Assembly (NCBI GenBank): GCA_016000265.1
Contig: JAECRL010000001.1
Span: 310,001-374,000 of the forward strand
Source: Burkholderiales bacterium
Lineage (GTDB): Bacteria; Pseudomonadota; Gammaproteobacteria; Burkholderiales; Burkholderiaceae_C
Direction: 5' to 3'
Length of the DNA stretch: 64,000 bases
Shown: positions 48,495 to 58,130 of the stretch, piece by piece
Layout: each line of letters starts with the position of its first letter
Position numbering within the stretch: position 1 is the first letter of the stretch
Position numbers and translations under genes: made by a program
The notes under the pieces: generated by a model
What the model saw: only the letters and a program-made list of their open reading frames with translations
Told to the model about the DNA's origin: nothing
Database searches by the model: none

Positions 48495-49133
48495 ATGAAC
48501 AAACTCAACAAGATTGCTGCCCTGGTCGCCACCATGACCGTCGCCGGCGCTGCTTTTGCTCAGAACGTCGACAACTGGCGTGCCACCGACGGCACCGTCT
48601 GGAAGAACGGCACCAACGAATACTGCTGGCGCGACACCCCCTGGACCCCGGGCACCGGCGTCCAAGGTTGTGACGGCGTCCCGGCTCCGGCCGCTCCCGC
48701 TGCTGCCCCGGCTCCCGCCCCGGCTGCTGCCCCCGCTCCGGCTCCCGCCGCTGCCGTGGTCCCCGCTGCTCCCGCCACCGAAAAGGTGAGCTTCGCCGCT
48801 GACGCCTTCTTCGACTTCGACAAGGCAACCCTGAAGCCCGAAGGCAAGGCCAAGCTGGATGACTTGGCCGACAAGGTCAAGGGCATCACCCTGGAAGTCA
48901 TCATCGCCGTGGGTCACACCGACTCCGTGGGCGCCGATGGTTACAACCAGAAGCTGTCTGAGAAGCGTTCCGAAGCCGTCAAGTCCTACCTGGTGGGCAA
49001 GGGCGTCGAAGCTTCGCGCGTTTACGTCGAAGGCAAGGGCGAAAAGCAGCCCGTGGCTGACAACAAGTCGGCTGACGGTCGCGCCAAGAACCGCCGCGTC
49101 GAAATCGAAGTGGTTGGCACCCGCGCCAAGTGA
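48495..49133 (+). CDS. OmpA-family outer-membrane protein
   Basis: 212 residues. Signal peptide ending VAGAAFA-Q (~24), a short ~40-residue domain with two Cys (EYCWRD, QGCDG), an Ala/Pro linker, and a C-terminal OmpA peptidoglycan-binding domain (FFDFDKATLKPEGKAKL, GHTDSVGADGYNQKLSEKR, GRAKNRRVEIEV). There is no eight-stranded barrel, the usual state in Burkholderiales. Anchors envelope to peptidoglycan. GAGGA five bases before ATG 48495 favours this start over GTG 48483. Confidence 0.93.
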   Translation: MNKLNKIAALVATMTVAGAAFAQNVDNWRATDGTVWKNGTNEYCWRDTPWTPGTGVQGCDGVPAPAAPAAAPAPAPAAAPAPAPAAAVVPAAPATEKVSFAADAFFDFDKATLKPEGKAKLDDLADKVKGITLEVIIAVGHTDSVGADGYNQKLSEKRSEAVKSYLVGKGVEASRVYVEGKGEKQPVADNKSADGRAKNRRVEIEVVGTRAK

Positions 49134-49180
49134 TGCCTGACGGAGGCTGGGCTCCAAGCCTGGCTTCCTCGCTCACCCGA

Positions 49181-49208
49181 CCCCATGGTTCGCCATGGGG
49201 TTTTTTTT
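49181..49208 (+). terminator. Rho-independent terminator of ompA
   Basis: CCCCATGG / CCATGGGG around a TTCG tetraloop, followed by eight T. A strong classical terminator 48 bases after the ompA stop. Confidence 0.95.
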
Positions 49209-49248
49209 CGCCTGTGCCTGACCGTGCCACACCACGCAAGCAGGCATG

Positions 49249-49274
49249 AAAAAGGCGGCCCTCGGGCCGCCTTT
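49249..49274 (-). terminator. Rho-independent terminator of the GMC oxidoreductase unit
   Basis: Minus strand GGCGGCC-CGAG-GGCCGCC followed by TTTTTC, 35 bases past the GMC stop. Placed back to back with the ompA terminator. Confidence 0.85.
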
Positions 49275-49308
49275 GATGCGATGCGTCGGTCTGCGTTCGC
49301 GCAGGGCC

Positions 49309-50919
49309 TCAGGCCAGCGCCACGTCCTTGCCGCTGAGTCGCTTGGCGAGCTGGGTGGCCATGCGGTTGACGATGCCGTAGATCGAGAGCTGCGGGTTGG
49401 CGCCGATGCTGGTCGGGAAAAGCGAGCCGTCGTGAACCGACAGGTTGCTGAGCTGCCAGTGCACGCCATCGGGGCGCACGACGCCGAGTTTCTCGCTGCC
49501 GCCCATGCCGCAGCCACCCATGATGTGGGCGCTGCCACCCCCGACGTAGTACGGCTTCATCTCGAAGGCGCCGATGGCGGCCTTGGCCTGCGCCCAGCTC
49601 GTGTAGGCCTCGCCTTGCTCGTGCAGGGGGATGACCTTCTTGGCGCCGGCTGCGAACTGAATCTCCGCCATCGTCAGCAAGGCCTGCTTGAAGCCCGCCA
49701 GCACGTAGTCGCTGAGCGGGTAGTGCAGAAGGGGCGAGCCGTCCACGTTGAGCATCACGCTGCCGCCTTGCGACTCTTCGTGGAAGCCGTCGCGCATCAG
49801 CGCCAGCATCATCTGCGTGTTCGGGTAGGTCTCGAAACGCTCGGCCAGGCTCTTGCCGTAGCCGCCCATCAGCACCGAGGCGAGGCCCGGGTGAATGGGG
49901 GTGGCTTCGAGCTTGTAGCCGATGGGGCCGTTGAAGGGGGCGTTGTGAACGAAGTGATCGGAGTGGATGGTTTGCGGTGCGCCGTTCCAGCCCTCGATGC
50001 GCTGATCGAACACGCCCGATGAGAAGGCCACAGGGTGCAGGAAGGTTCGCTTGCCCAGCAGGTCGTGCGGATCGGGGGCCTTCGAGCGCTTGAGCAGCGC
50101 CGGCGAGTTGATGGCGCCGCCGGAGATCACGTAATGCCGGGCGGTGACGCGCATGACCTTGTCGGAGGTCTTGACGCCGTTGATGCGAATCGGGGCGCAC
50201 ACGAGCGCCTTGACCTGATCACCGTCGAGCTCGATCTGTTCGGCGCGGGTCTGATAGAACAAACGGGCGCCGGATTCCAGGGCGCTGGGGATGGTGGTCA
50301 CCAGCATGGACTGCTTGGCGTTGGTGGGGCAGCCCAGTCCGCAGGAGCCCAGGTTGTAGCAGGCCTTGACGTTGCGCGGGATGACGTGCGCCTCGATGCC
50401 GAGCTTCTGGGCGCCGGTGCGCAGCAGTTCGTTGTTGGCGTTGGGCGGGATGGCCCAGGGCGCCACGTTCAAGCGCCGCTCGGCCTGCTCGAACCACGGC
50501 GCCATCGCCTCGACGGCGAAGTCCTTGAGGCCGAAGCGTTCTTGCCAGTAGCCCAGGGTGGAGTCGGGCGTGCGGAACGAGCTGGTCCAGTTGATGACCG
50601 TCGTGCCGCCGACGCAGCGGCCCTGCAGCAGGGTGAGCGCGCCGTCCATGGTGCGACGGCCGGCGCCCTCCTGGTACAGCGTGGCGTAGGCGTCGGATTC
50701 CTTTTGCTTGAAGTCGCTGCTGGTGCGCAGGGGGCCTTCTTCGATGAGGACCACATCAAGGCCGGCCTTGGTCAGCAACTCGGCGGTGATGCCGGCGCCC
50801 GCACCAGAGCCCACGATGACGACGTCGCACTGGATTTGCTCGGGCAGGCCATCTTCGCCGTTGCTGGCTTTCCAGCCGCGTGCCAGGCCTTCGCGGAAAG
50901 GATCGGGGAGCTTGCTCAT
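49309..50919 (-). CDS. GMC-family FAD oxidoreductase, possibly a long-chain alcohol dehydrogenase
   Basis: 536 residues. FAD-binding VVIVGSGAGAGITAELL (~34-50), GGTTVINWTSSFRTP, and a C-terminal GMC domain with GGSAHIMGGCGMGG and FPTSIGANPQLSIYGIVNRMA. A Cys-rich segment CGLGCPTNAKQSMLVT resembles the conserved patch of plant/yeast long-chain-alcohol oxidases. It has no signal of its own; the upstream gene, whose stop overlaps its ATG by 4 bp, encodes a Tat-exported small protein that may carry it across the membrane. Alcohol chain length is a guess from the fadD neighbour; other GMC substrates are possible. Confidence 0.85.
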   Translation of the reverse strand: MSKLPDPFREGLARGWKASNGEDGLPEQIQCDVVIVGSGAGAGITAELLTKAGLDVVLIEEGPLRTSSDFKQKESDAYATLYQEGAGRRTMDGALTLLQGRCVGGTTVINWTSSFRTPDSTLGYWQERFGLKDFAVEAMAPWFEQAERRLNVAPWAIPPNANNELLRTGAQKLGIEAHVIPRNVKACYNLGSCGLGCPTNAKQSMLVTTIPSALESGARLFYQTRAEQIELDGDQVKALVCAPIRINGVKTSDKVMRVTARHYVISGGAINSPALLKRSKAPDPHDLLGKRTFLHPVAFSSGVFDQRIEGWNGAPQTIHSDHFVHNAPFNGPIGYKLEATPIHPGLASVLMGGYGKSLAERFETYPNTQMMLALMRDGFHEESQGGSVMLNVDGSPLLHYPLSDYVLAGFKQALLTMAEIQFAAGAKKVIPLHEQGEAYTSWAQAKAAIGAFEMKPYYVGGGSAHIMGGCGMGGSEKLGVVRPDGVHWQLSNLSVHDGSLFPTSIGANPQLSIYGIVNRMATQLAKRLSGKDVALA

Positions 50920-51452
50920 AGTTCGATGGGGCCGGGGTAGCCGGTCAGCTGCCAGTGGTCGCTGTTGGAGAAGAAGGCCATGCAGGTCACGGCGCGCACC
51001 ACCTGATACGTCAGGCGCGTGGTGGGCAGCGGGTTCATGCGCATGGTCTCGAGGGCGCGGGCGATGTCCTCTTGAGAGGCTTCGCTCCAGGCGCTGCTCA
51101 TGCCGGTGAGCATCTTGCGGGTGGGCAAGTTGCCCAGCAGGCCGAGGATCGCGTTGACTTCGATCTGCAGCACGTTGGGCATGCCGTTGAGGAAGACCTC
51201 GACGTGCGCCAGGTGGCCTTCGAGGATCGCGTCGCGCTGGGCGGCGTCTTTGGGCAGCATGGGGCCGACGATGCCGATGGCCAGGCCACGCAGGACGTCG
51301 CGGCCGTGTTCGGTCAGCTTGCCGTTGTCCATGCCGCGGTGCCAGTAGACCAGGCCACCGAGGGAGGCGCCCACGGCGCCGATGAACAACGCCGTCTTGA
51401 GGAACCAGCGGCGTTTGGGGGTGAGGGGGTGATCAATCGCGCGGTCAACCAT
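50916..51452 (-). CDS. Tat-exported small subunit-like protein (gluconate 2-dehydrogenase subunit 3-like)
   Basis: 178 residues. Twin-Arg signal KRRWFLK (R14, R15) then a hydrophobic stretch FIGAVGASLGGLVYW. The mature part is helical, in the manner of the small subunits that accompany GMC dehydrogenases, though I am not certain of family membership. No cysteine pattern for a cofactor is seen. Co-translated with the GMC gene (4-bp overlap), so the two probably form an exported complex. No cytochrome c gene follows, unlike gluconate dehydrogenase operons. Confidence 0.7.
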   Translation of the reverse strand: MVDRAIDHPLTPKRRWFLKTALFIGAVGASLGGLVYWHRGMDNGKLTEHGRDVLRGLAIGIVGPMLPKDAAQRDAILEGHLAHVEVFLNGMPNVLQIEVNAILGLLGNLPTRKMLTGMSSAWSEASQEDIARALETMRMNPLPTTRLTYQVVRAVTCMAFFSNSDHWQLTGYPGPIEL

Positions 51453-51492
51453 GTCTGTTGTTTCTCATGTCAGGTGGGGGCGGCGAGGTGAA

Positions 51493-51524
51493 AACATTGT
51501 GAGTCAAATCAGCCGAACATTGTG
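51493..51524. repeat. Two direct copies of AACATTGTG, 23 bp apart
   Basis: Copies at 51493-51501 and 51516-51524, in the 283-bp spacer between the Tat-protein gene and fadD, ~41 and ~64 bases from the Tat gene start. Spacing near two helical turns suggests a tandem binding site; on the minus strand each also contains a CACAAT -10-like box. A 10-bp palindrome GGGTATACCC lies at 51624-51633. Confidence 0.35.
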
Positions 51525-51686
51525 CCCGTGACGGACTGCGCACATACCCTGAACCCGATGGTGTCGATCGCGTGTTCAATGGGTGTCGGCGTTTGAAGCA
51601 AGCTTCGCGGCGCTTGGGTTTGCGGGTATACCCTCAGCTGCGAATGTTGCAGAATCTCTGCAGCGTAAAGCGCATCAGTTTCGATC

Positions 51687-51703
51687 TGTCACGCCTTGTG
51701 ACG
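51687..51703. repeat. 17-bp near-palindrome TGTCAC-GCCTT-GTGACG upstream of fadD
   Basis: Five of six arm bases pair; centred ~40 bases before the fadD ATG. Nearly the same sequence as the element before rpsA (14 of 17 positions). Position suits a repressor of fadD. Confidence 0.45.
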
Positions 51704-51735
51704 ATCCGACCTTTCGACCCATCAGAGGAAGACAA

Positions 51736-53433
51736 ATGACGACTTCTCAACCTTGGCTGGCCAGCTATGAGCCGGGTGTGCCCTCCACGATCAACCCCGG
51801 TGAGTACAGCTCGCTCGTCGACTTGCTGGATCAATCGTTCAAGCAGTTTGCCAAGCGCGACATGGCCGCCTTCATGGATGTGCACTGGACCTTCGAGCAG
51901 GTCGATGACCTATCGCGCGCGCTGGCGGGCTACTTCCAGTCGCTGGGCCTGGCCAAGGGTGCGCGCATCGCGCTGATGATGCCCAACGTGCCTCAGTACG
52001 TGGTGGCGATTGCCGCGGTGCTGCGCGCCGGCTACGTGGTGGTCAACGTGAACCCGCTGTACACCCCGCGTGAACTCGAGCATCAGCTCAAGGACTCTGG
52101 CGCCGAAGCCATCGTGATCCTGGAGAACTTCGCCGTCACGCTGCAAGAAGTCATCGCCCGCACGCCGGTCAAGACCGTGGTGCTGGCCGCCATGGGCGAC
52201 ATGCTGCCTTTCCTGAAGGGCGCGCTGGTCAACTTCGTGGTCCGCAACGTCAAGAAGATGGTGCCGGCTTTCAGCCTGCCGACGTCGTCGTGCAAGGTCC
52301 TGACGTTCAAGGAAGCCGTCGCCAAGGGTCGCTCGGCGAAGTACACGCGCCCCAGCACCAAGCCCAGCGATGTGGCCTTCCTGCAGTACACCGGCGGCAC
52401 CACCGGCGTCTCCAAGGGCGCGACGCTGCTGCACAGCAACGTGGTGGCCAACATCCTGCAAAACGAAGCCTGGTTCAAGCCCGAGCTGGCCAAGCTGGGC
52501 AACCAGCCGCTGGTCGCGGTTTGCGCGCTGCCGCTGTATCACATCTTCTCGCTGACGGTGTGCTACTTCATGGGGGCTCGCATGGGCAGCATGAACGTCC
52601 TGATCCCCAATCCGCGTGACCTGCCGGCCGTCATCAAGACCCTGGGCAACTACAAGGTCAACCAGTTCCCCGCGGTGAACACGCTGTTCAACGCGCTGGC
52701 CAACCACCCCGATTTCGCCAAGCTGGACTTCTCCGGCCTGAAGGTGTCGATGGGCGGCGGCATGGCCGTCCAGCAAGCCACGGCCGAGAAGTGGAAGAAG
52801 GTCACGGGTTGCGCGATCGTTGAAGGCTACGGCCTGTCGGAGACCTCGCCGGTGGCCACGGCCAACCGCCTGGACAACACCGAGTTCAACGGCTCGATCG
52901 GCTACCCGCTGCCCTCGACCGAGGTCGCGATCCTGGACGACGATGGCAAGCACCTGGAGATCGGTGCCGTGGGCGAGATCGCGATCCGCGGCCCGCAGGT
53001 GATGGCGGGCTACTGGCAGCGTGACGACGAAACCGCCAAGGTCATGACCGCCGACAACTTCTTCCGCACCGGCGACATCGGCGTGATGGACCCGTCGGGC
53101 CAGGTCAAGATCGTGGACCGCAAGAAGGACATGATCCTGGTGTCGGGCTTCAACGTGTACCCCAACGAGGTGGAGCAGGTGGTGAACCTGCACCCTGGCG
53201 TGATGGAGTGCGCGGCGGTGGGCGTGCCCGACGACAAGTCGGGCGAGGCCGTCAAGCTGTTCGTGGTGCGCAAGGACAGCACGCTGACGGAAGCCCAGCT
53301 CAAGGCTTACTGCCATGAGCAGCTGACCGGCTACAAGTGCCCCAAGCACATCGAGTTCCGCAACGACCTGCCCAAGACGAACGTGGGCAAGATCCTGCGC
53401 CGCGAACTGCGTGACGAGAAGAAGGCCGCCTGA
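51736..53433 (+). CDS. fadD: Long-chain fatty-acid-CoA ligase
   Basis: 565 residues, ANL adenylating family. AMP motif YTGGTTGVSKGATLLH, GYGLSETSP, FRTGDIGVMD and the C-terminal catalytic-Lys region PKTNVGKILRREL. Activates fatty acids to acyl-CoA with ATP at the inner membrane. ATG 51736 has AGAGGAAGA just upstream and starts MTTSQPWLASYEPG; the longer frame from 51583 is not conserved-looking. Divergent from the GMC/Tat pair. Confidence 0.93.
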   Translation: MTTSQPWLASYEPGVPSTINPGEYSSLVDLLDQSFKQFAKRDMAAFMDVHWTFEQVDDLSRALAGYFQSLGLAKGARIALMMPNVPQYVVAIAAVLRAGYVVVNVNPLYTPRELEHQLKDSGAEAIVILENFAVTLQEVIARTPVKTVVLAAMGDMLPFLKGALVNFVVRNVKKMVPAFSLPTSSCKVLTFKEAVAKGRSAKYTRPSTKPSDVAFLQYTGGTTGVSKGATLLHSNVVANILQNEAWFKPELAKLGNQPLVAVCALPLYHIFSLTVCYFMGARMGSMNVLIPNPRDLPAVIKTLGNYKVNQFPAVNTLFNALANHPDFAKLDFSGLKVSMGGGMAVQQATAEKWKKVTGCAIVEGYGLSETSPVATANRLDNTEFNGSIGYPLPSTEVAILDDDGKHLEIGAVGEIAIRGPQVMAGYWQRDDETAKVMTADNFFRTGDIGVMDPSGQVKIVDRKKDMILVSGFNVYPNEVEQVVNLHPGVMECAAVGVPDDKSGEAVKLFVVRKDSTLTEAQLKAYCHEQLTGYKCPKHIEFRNDLPKTNVGKILRRELRDEKKAA

Positions 53434-53455
53434 TCCGCATCGGGCCCCATGAAAG

Positions 53456-53486
53456 AAGCCACTGGCGAGGAGCCAGTGGCTTTTTT
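53456..53486 (+). terminator. Bidirectional Rho-independent terminator between fadD and hemW
   Basis: AAGCCACTGGC / GCCAGTGGCTT with a 5-base loop, then six T on the plus strand; on the minus strand it is followed by TTCTTTC, so it can serve the convergent hemW unit too. Confidence 0.93.
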
Positions 53487-53521
53487 GTTGATGGGCCCTG
53501 CTGGACAGGTTGGGCGTGGGC

Positions 53522-54700
53522 TCAGTCGTTGAGGAACAGGCCCTGCAGGTCGCTGAGGAAGTCGAAGCCTCGCGCGGTGGGCCAAGCCCGTGCGAGGTCG
53601 CGCTGCAGCAGGCCTTTGGCCTCGGCTTCGGCCAGGGGCTTCTGGATGCTGGCCAGCGTCAGCCCGGTGCGTTCGGCAAAGCGCAGCAGCTCGAAGCCGT
53701 CCTTGAGGCGCAGGGCATTCATCATGAATTCGAAGGGCCGCGCCGACAGGGCGATGTCGTGCTCGTTGGAGACGGCCAGGCCCTGGGCGGCTTTTTCCAT
53801 GTAAGCGGCGGGCTCTCGCCAGCGCACCTGTCGCACGATGCGATCGGGTGAGCTGATCTTGCTGTGTGCGCCGGCGCCGATGCCGAGGTAGTCACCGAAG
53901 CGCCAGTAGTTGAGGTTGTGTTCGCAATGGTGGCCGGCTCGGGCGAAGGCCGAGACCTCGTAGCGCTCCAGTCCGGCGGATCGGGTGCGCTCGATGAGGT
54001 GGTCGAGCATGTCGAAGGCGGCGTCCTCGTCGGGGAGGTCCTTCGGGGGGCGCGTGGCGAAGACCGTGTTGGGCTCCATCGTCAGGTGATAGAGCGACAG
54101 GTGCGGGGGCTCGAAGGCCAGCGCCTGGCTCACGTCGGCGTCCAGGTCGGCCAGGCTTTGGCCGGGCAGGGCGTACATGAGGTCGAGGTTGAAGGTCTCG
54201 AAGCAGCGTTGGGCTTCTTCGACGGCCGCGATGGCTTGCGCGCGGTCGTGGACGCGCCCGAGGGCTTTGAGCTTGGTGTCGTCGAAGCTCTGAACCCCGA
54301 TGGACAGGCGGGTGACGCCGGCTTCGCGGAAGGCCTTGAAGCGGTCGCGCTCGAAGGTGCCGGGGTTGGCCTCCATCGTGATCTCGCAGGCGGGGTCGAG
54401 CTGCAGGCGCGCGCGCACGTCGGCCAGCAGTCGGTCGATGCTGTCGGGCGAAAACAGGCTGGGGGTGCCGCCGCCGATGAAGACGGTGTGGATGCGCCGG
54501 CCCCAGATCTGCGGCAGGGCGGACTCCAGGTCGCTGCGCAGGGCGTCCAGGTAGCGGGCCTCGGTGGAGACTTGGTCTGCGCCGGCTTCATGGGAGTTGA
54601 AGTCGCAGTAGGGGCACTTGCGGATGCACCAGGGCAGGTGCACGTACAGCGACAAGGGGGGCAGGGCGGTCAGGGCGCCCGGGCGTTGCAGCGTGATCAT
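53522..54700 (-). CDS. hemW: Radical SAM heme chaperone HemW
   Basis: 392 residues. The radical-SAM Cys motif is C25-x3-C29-x2-C32 (WCIRKCPYCDF), with GGGTPSLF and the HemN C-terminal domain. HemW, often annotated as oxygen-independent coproporphyrinogen oxidase, passes heme to membrane enzymes; the extra Cys that defines true HemN is absent after C32 (next residues DFNSH), which supports HemW. Its ATG overlaps the rdgB stop. Confidence 0.92.
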   Translation of the reverse strand: MITLQRPGALTALPPLSLYVHLPWCIRKCPYCDFNSHEAGADQVSTEARYLDALRSDLESALPQIWGRRIHTVFIGGGTPSLFSPDSIDRLLADVRARLQLDPACEITMEANPGTFERDRFKAFREAGVTRLSIGVQSFDDTKLKALGRVHDRAQAIAAVEEAQRCFETFNLDLMYALPGQSLADLDADVSQALAFEPPHLSLYHLTMEPNTVFATRPPKDLPDEDAAFDMLDHLIERTRSAGLERYEVSAFARAGHHCEHNLNYWRFGDYLGIGAGAHSKISSPDRIVRQVRWREPAAYMEKAAQGLAVSNEHDIALSARPFEFMMNALRLKDGFELLRFAERTGLTLASIQKPLAEAEAKGLLQRDLARAWPTARGFDFLSDLQGLFLND

Positions 54701-55377
54701 GGGTGCTGCCAGGGCCAGTGGGGCCCTTGGGTGCTTGGCTGCGTGGCGTCGAGGCCCCAGCGCGCCTGCATCATGCCCAGCAGCTGCTGGCAGGCCAGGG
54801 CGCGGTGGCTGACGGCGTTCTTGATGGCGGGCGCCAGCTGGGCCGCGCTGCAGCCGTGGGCAGGCACCCACAGCAGGGGGTCGTAGCCGAAGCCGTGCTC
54901 GCCTTGCGCGGCCTCCAGCAACTCGCCGCGCCAGTGGCCTTCTGCGATCAGGGGCTCGGGGTCGTCGGCGTGGCGCACGGCCACCAGCACGCAGGTGAAG
55001 TGCGCACCGCGCTGGGCCTGGCCTCGCATCTGCGTGAGCAGCCAGTCGTTGTTGGCGGCGTCGACCTGCTCGCGCGGCAGGCCTTCGGCGATGCGGCCGG
55101 CGTCCACCGCGTGGCGGGCCGAGCGCACCCCGGGGGCGCCGCCGAGGGCGTCCACGCACAGGCCTGAGTCGTCCGCGAGGGCGGGGCCCGAGGCCGCAGC
55201 GGCGGCGTGGCGGGCTTTGGCCAGGGCGTTCTCGACGAAGGTGACGTGGGGCTCTTCGGCTTCTGCGATGCCCAGGCTGCCCTGGGTGAGCAGCTCCACG
55301 CCCAGGGGCGCGATCAGCGCCTGCAGCTCCTTGAGCTTTTTGGCGTTGTTGGAGGCGAGGATCAGGCGCTTGCTCAT
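54697..55377 (-). CDS. rdgB: XTP/dITP diphosphatase (RdgB/HAM1)
   Basis: 226 residues, slightly longer than usual owing to a Trp/His/Pro-rich tail. LILASNNAKKLKELQALI, DDSGLCVDALGGAPGVRSARH and HGFGYDPLLWVP are the family's motifs. Hydrolyses non-canonical purine triphosphates to keep them out of DNA and RNA. Starts 20 bp after the rph stop. Confidence 0.95.
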   Translation of the reverse strand: MSKRLILASNNAKKLKELQALIAPLGVELLTQGSLGIAEAEEPHVTFVENALAKARHAAAAASGPALADDSGLCVDALGGAPGVRSARHAVDAGRIAEGLPREQVDAANNDWLLTQMRGQAQRGAHFTCVLVAVRHADDPEPLIAEGHWRGELLEAAQGEHGFGYDPLLWVPAHGCSAAQLAPAIKNAVSHRALACQQLLGMMQARWGLDATQPSTQGPHWPWQHP

Positions 55378-55397
55378 GGCTGATTCGTGGTCGGGGC

Positions 55398-56138
<741 letters not shown>

Positions 56139-56159
56139 GGTGGGATCCGTTTTTGCTGA

Positions 56160-56198
56160 GGATGAAAAGACAACAGCCCGCGGCGAGGGCCCGGGCTG
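56160..56198 (-). terminator. Possible weak terminator between the PP2C gene and rph
   Basis: Minus-strand CAGCCCG / CGGGCTG stem with an 11-base loop, followed by TTGTCTTTTC. Imperfect T-run, so it may only reduce read-through to rph. Confidence 0.4.
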
Positions 56199-56226
56199 GG
56201 GTGTGTGGGCCGGCTCGTCGCGAGGA

Positions 56227-57165
56227 TCAGGTCTTGCGGGCGGCGGCGTTGGCCGATCGGCGGATGGCTTCGTTGATCTCGCGGATGGAGCGTTCGATTT
56301 CGGCTTCGTCCAGGTCATCGACGTCGACGTTGTCGCCGGGGCCGCCGGTGTTGCCCACGCTGGCCTGGATGGTGGAGGCGAACACCTCCTCGCCCAGGTC
56401 GTCGGTGGTGACGCCGGGCTGGTCTTCGTTGGAGGCGGACTCCCACTCCATGGCCAGCACCGTGACGTTGTCGCACTTGGCGCCACCGTTGCGAAGCGCC
56501 ATCTCGACCAGTTCAGGCACGGCGTCCGAGATGGTGCGCGTAGACAGGTTGCGGGTGACCTCTTCGTCTTCCACCGTGCCCCACAGGCCGTCGGAGCACA
56601 GCAGGATGCGGTCGCCTTCTTGCAGCAGCAGCGGGCCGGCGGTGTCGACGACGGGCTTGCCCGGGCTGCCCAGGCAGGTGAAGAGCACGTTGCGGTTGTA
56701 GCGCTCGTTGAGCGGCACGACCGACGACAGCGTGTTTTGCAGCTCGGAGTAGGAGTGGTCCCGGGTGCGGGCGATGAGCTTGTCGCCGCGCACGAAGTAC
56801 AGGCGCGAGTCACCGCAGTGCGCCCAGTAGGCGGTGTTGCCTTGCAGGATGCAGGCGACGATGGTGGTGCGCGGGGTGTCCATCAGCCCCCGCTCGCTGG
56901 CGTAGCGAAGCAGCTGGTGGTGGCCGGCCATGATGGCGTCTTGCAGGAAGCGGATGGGGTCGGCCAGCTTGGGGCGGGCGTCGCGCTGGTACAGGGCCGC
57001 CATGGTCTGCAGGGCGAGCTGTGAGGCCATCTCGCCTTCGGGGTGGCCCCCCATGCCGTCGGCCAGGGCGAAGAGGCCCGAGTCCCGCGTGTAGCAGTAG
57101 CCCATGCGGTCTTCGTTTTTCTCGCGGCCGCCTTTGCGGCTGATCTGGTAGACGGAGAATCTCAT
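56227..57165 (-). CDS. PP2C-family Ser/Thr protein phosphatase
   Basis: 312 residues. Metal-binding motifs [46 protein letters not shown] and [10 protein letters not shown] give a complete PPM active site. An acidic tail of ~60 residues ([13 protein letters not shown]) extends beyond the domain. Removes phosphate from Ser/Thr; the most likely targets are the adjacent kinase and its substrates. Its ATG overlaps the kinase stop by 4 bp. Confidence 0.93.
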   Translation of the reverse strand: MRFSVYQISRKGGREKNEDRMGYCYTRDSGLFALADGMGGHPEGEMASQLALQTMAALYQRDARPKLADPIRFLQDAIMAGHHQLLRYASERGLMDTPRTTIVACILQGNTAYWAHCGDSRLYFVRGDKLIARTRDHSYSELQNTLSSVVPLNERYNRNVLFTCLGSPGKPVVDTAGPLLLQEGDRILLCSDGLWGTVEDEEVTRNLSTRTISDAVPELVEMALRNGGAKCDNVTVLAMEWESASNEDQPGVTTDDLGEEVFASTIQASVGNTGGPGDNVDVDDLDEAEIERSIREINEAIRRSANAAARKT

Positions 57166-58130
57166 GCCTTCGCCCCGGATTTGAGGTTTTCGAGTTGCAG
57201 CTTCACGCGCTCGGCGAACGTGAGTTTGGAGTAGCGGCGTTCGGTCTCGCGCGCCAGCTCCTTTTGCAGGGCGAAGACGCTCTGCGGGCGGGCCAGCGGG
57301 TCGAGCGACATGCACCACTCGGTGACCTCGATGAGGTTGTCCGAGTAGACGTTGCGCAGGCGCGAGAGCGACAGGCCGAGCCGGTCTTTTTCCAGGCGCT
57401 GGGGCGCGTCGTTGGGCGGGTAGCCCTGCATGCAGGCGTAGATGCAGGCGCCGATGGCGTAGATGTCCGTCCAGGGGCCCAGGGAGCCGTCGCGGCGGTA
57501 CATCTCGGGGGCGGCGAAGCCCGGCGTGTACATCGGGCGGATGAAGTTGCCTTCCTTGCTCAGCACCTCGCGAGCGGCGCCAAAGTCCAGCAGCACCGCC
57601 TTGTTGTCGTTGGTGATGAAGATGTTGGCGGGCTTGATGTCCAGGTGCAGCATCTTGTGCTGGTGCACGATGCGCAGGCCGCGCAGGATTTCGTCGAAGA
57701 GGCTGCGGATGGTGGACTCGCGGAAGACCTTGTCGCGCTTGAGGTCGCGCGCGGTGACGATGAAGTCCTGCAGGGTGTCGCCCTGGAGGTAGTTCATCAC
57801 CATGTAGACGGTTTCGTTCTCGCGGAAGAAGTTCAGCACCGACACCACGCTGGGGTGGGCGATCTGGGCCAGCGAGCGGCCTTCTTCGAAGAAACTTTTC
57901 AGCCCCAGGCGGTAGAGTGGCTGCTTGTCGGGCTTGACCCGCGGGATGAGCTCGCCGGCCGAGCGTTCGGCCAGGGAGGCGGGCAGGTATTCTTTGAGGG
58001 CAACCAGGCGTTTGTCCGGGTCCTCGGCGAGGTAGACCACGCCAAATCCGCCCGCGGCGAGCTTCTTGACGATCTGGTAGCCGCCCACGACGGTGCCCGA
58101 CGGCAACGGAGCGGGTTTCGGCTTTGACAT
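57162..58130 (-). CDS. Hanks-type Ser/Thr protein kinase
   Basis: 322 residues. Glycine loop LAAGGFGVVYLAED, Lys in VALKEYLP, catalytic HLDIKPANIFI (HxDxKxxN), DFGAAR, and an APE-like FAAPEMY. No membrane span, PASTA repeat or FHA domain: a purely cytosolic kinase. The usual HRD Arg is Leu-replaced (HLD), which is a known non-RD pattern. Paired with the PP2C phosphatase; substrates are unknown. Only 30 bp separate its start from the divergent yicC start. Confidence 0.93.
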   Translation of the reverse strand: MSKPKPAPLPSGTVVGGYQIVKKLAAGGFGVVYLAEDPDKRLVALKEYLPASLAERSAGELIPRVKPDKQPLYRLGLKSFFEEGRSLAQIAHPSVVSVLNFFRENETVYMVMNYLQGDTLQDFIVTARDLKRDKVFRESTIRSLFDEILRGLRIVHQHKMLHLDIKPANIFITNDNKAVLLDFGAAREVLSKEGNFIRPMYTPGFAAPEMYRRDGSLGPWTDIYAIGACIYACMQGYPPNDAPQRLEKDRLGLSLSRLRNVYSDNLIEVTEWCMSLDPLARPQSVFALQKELARETERRYSKLTFAERVKLQLENLKSGAKA

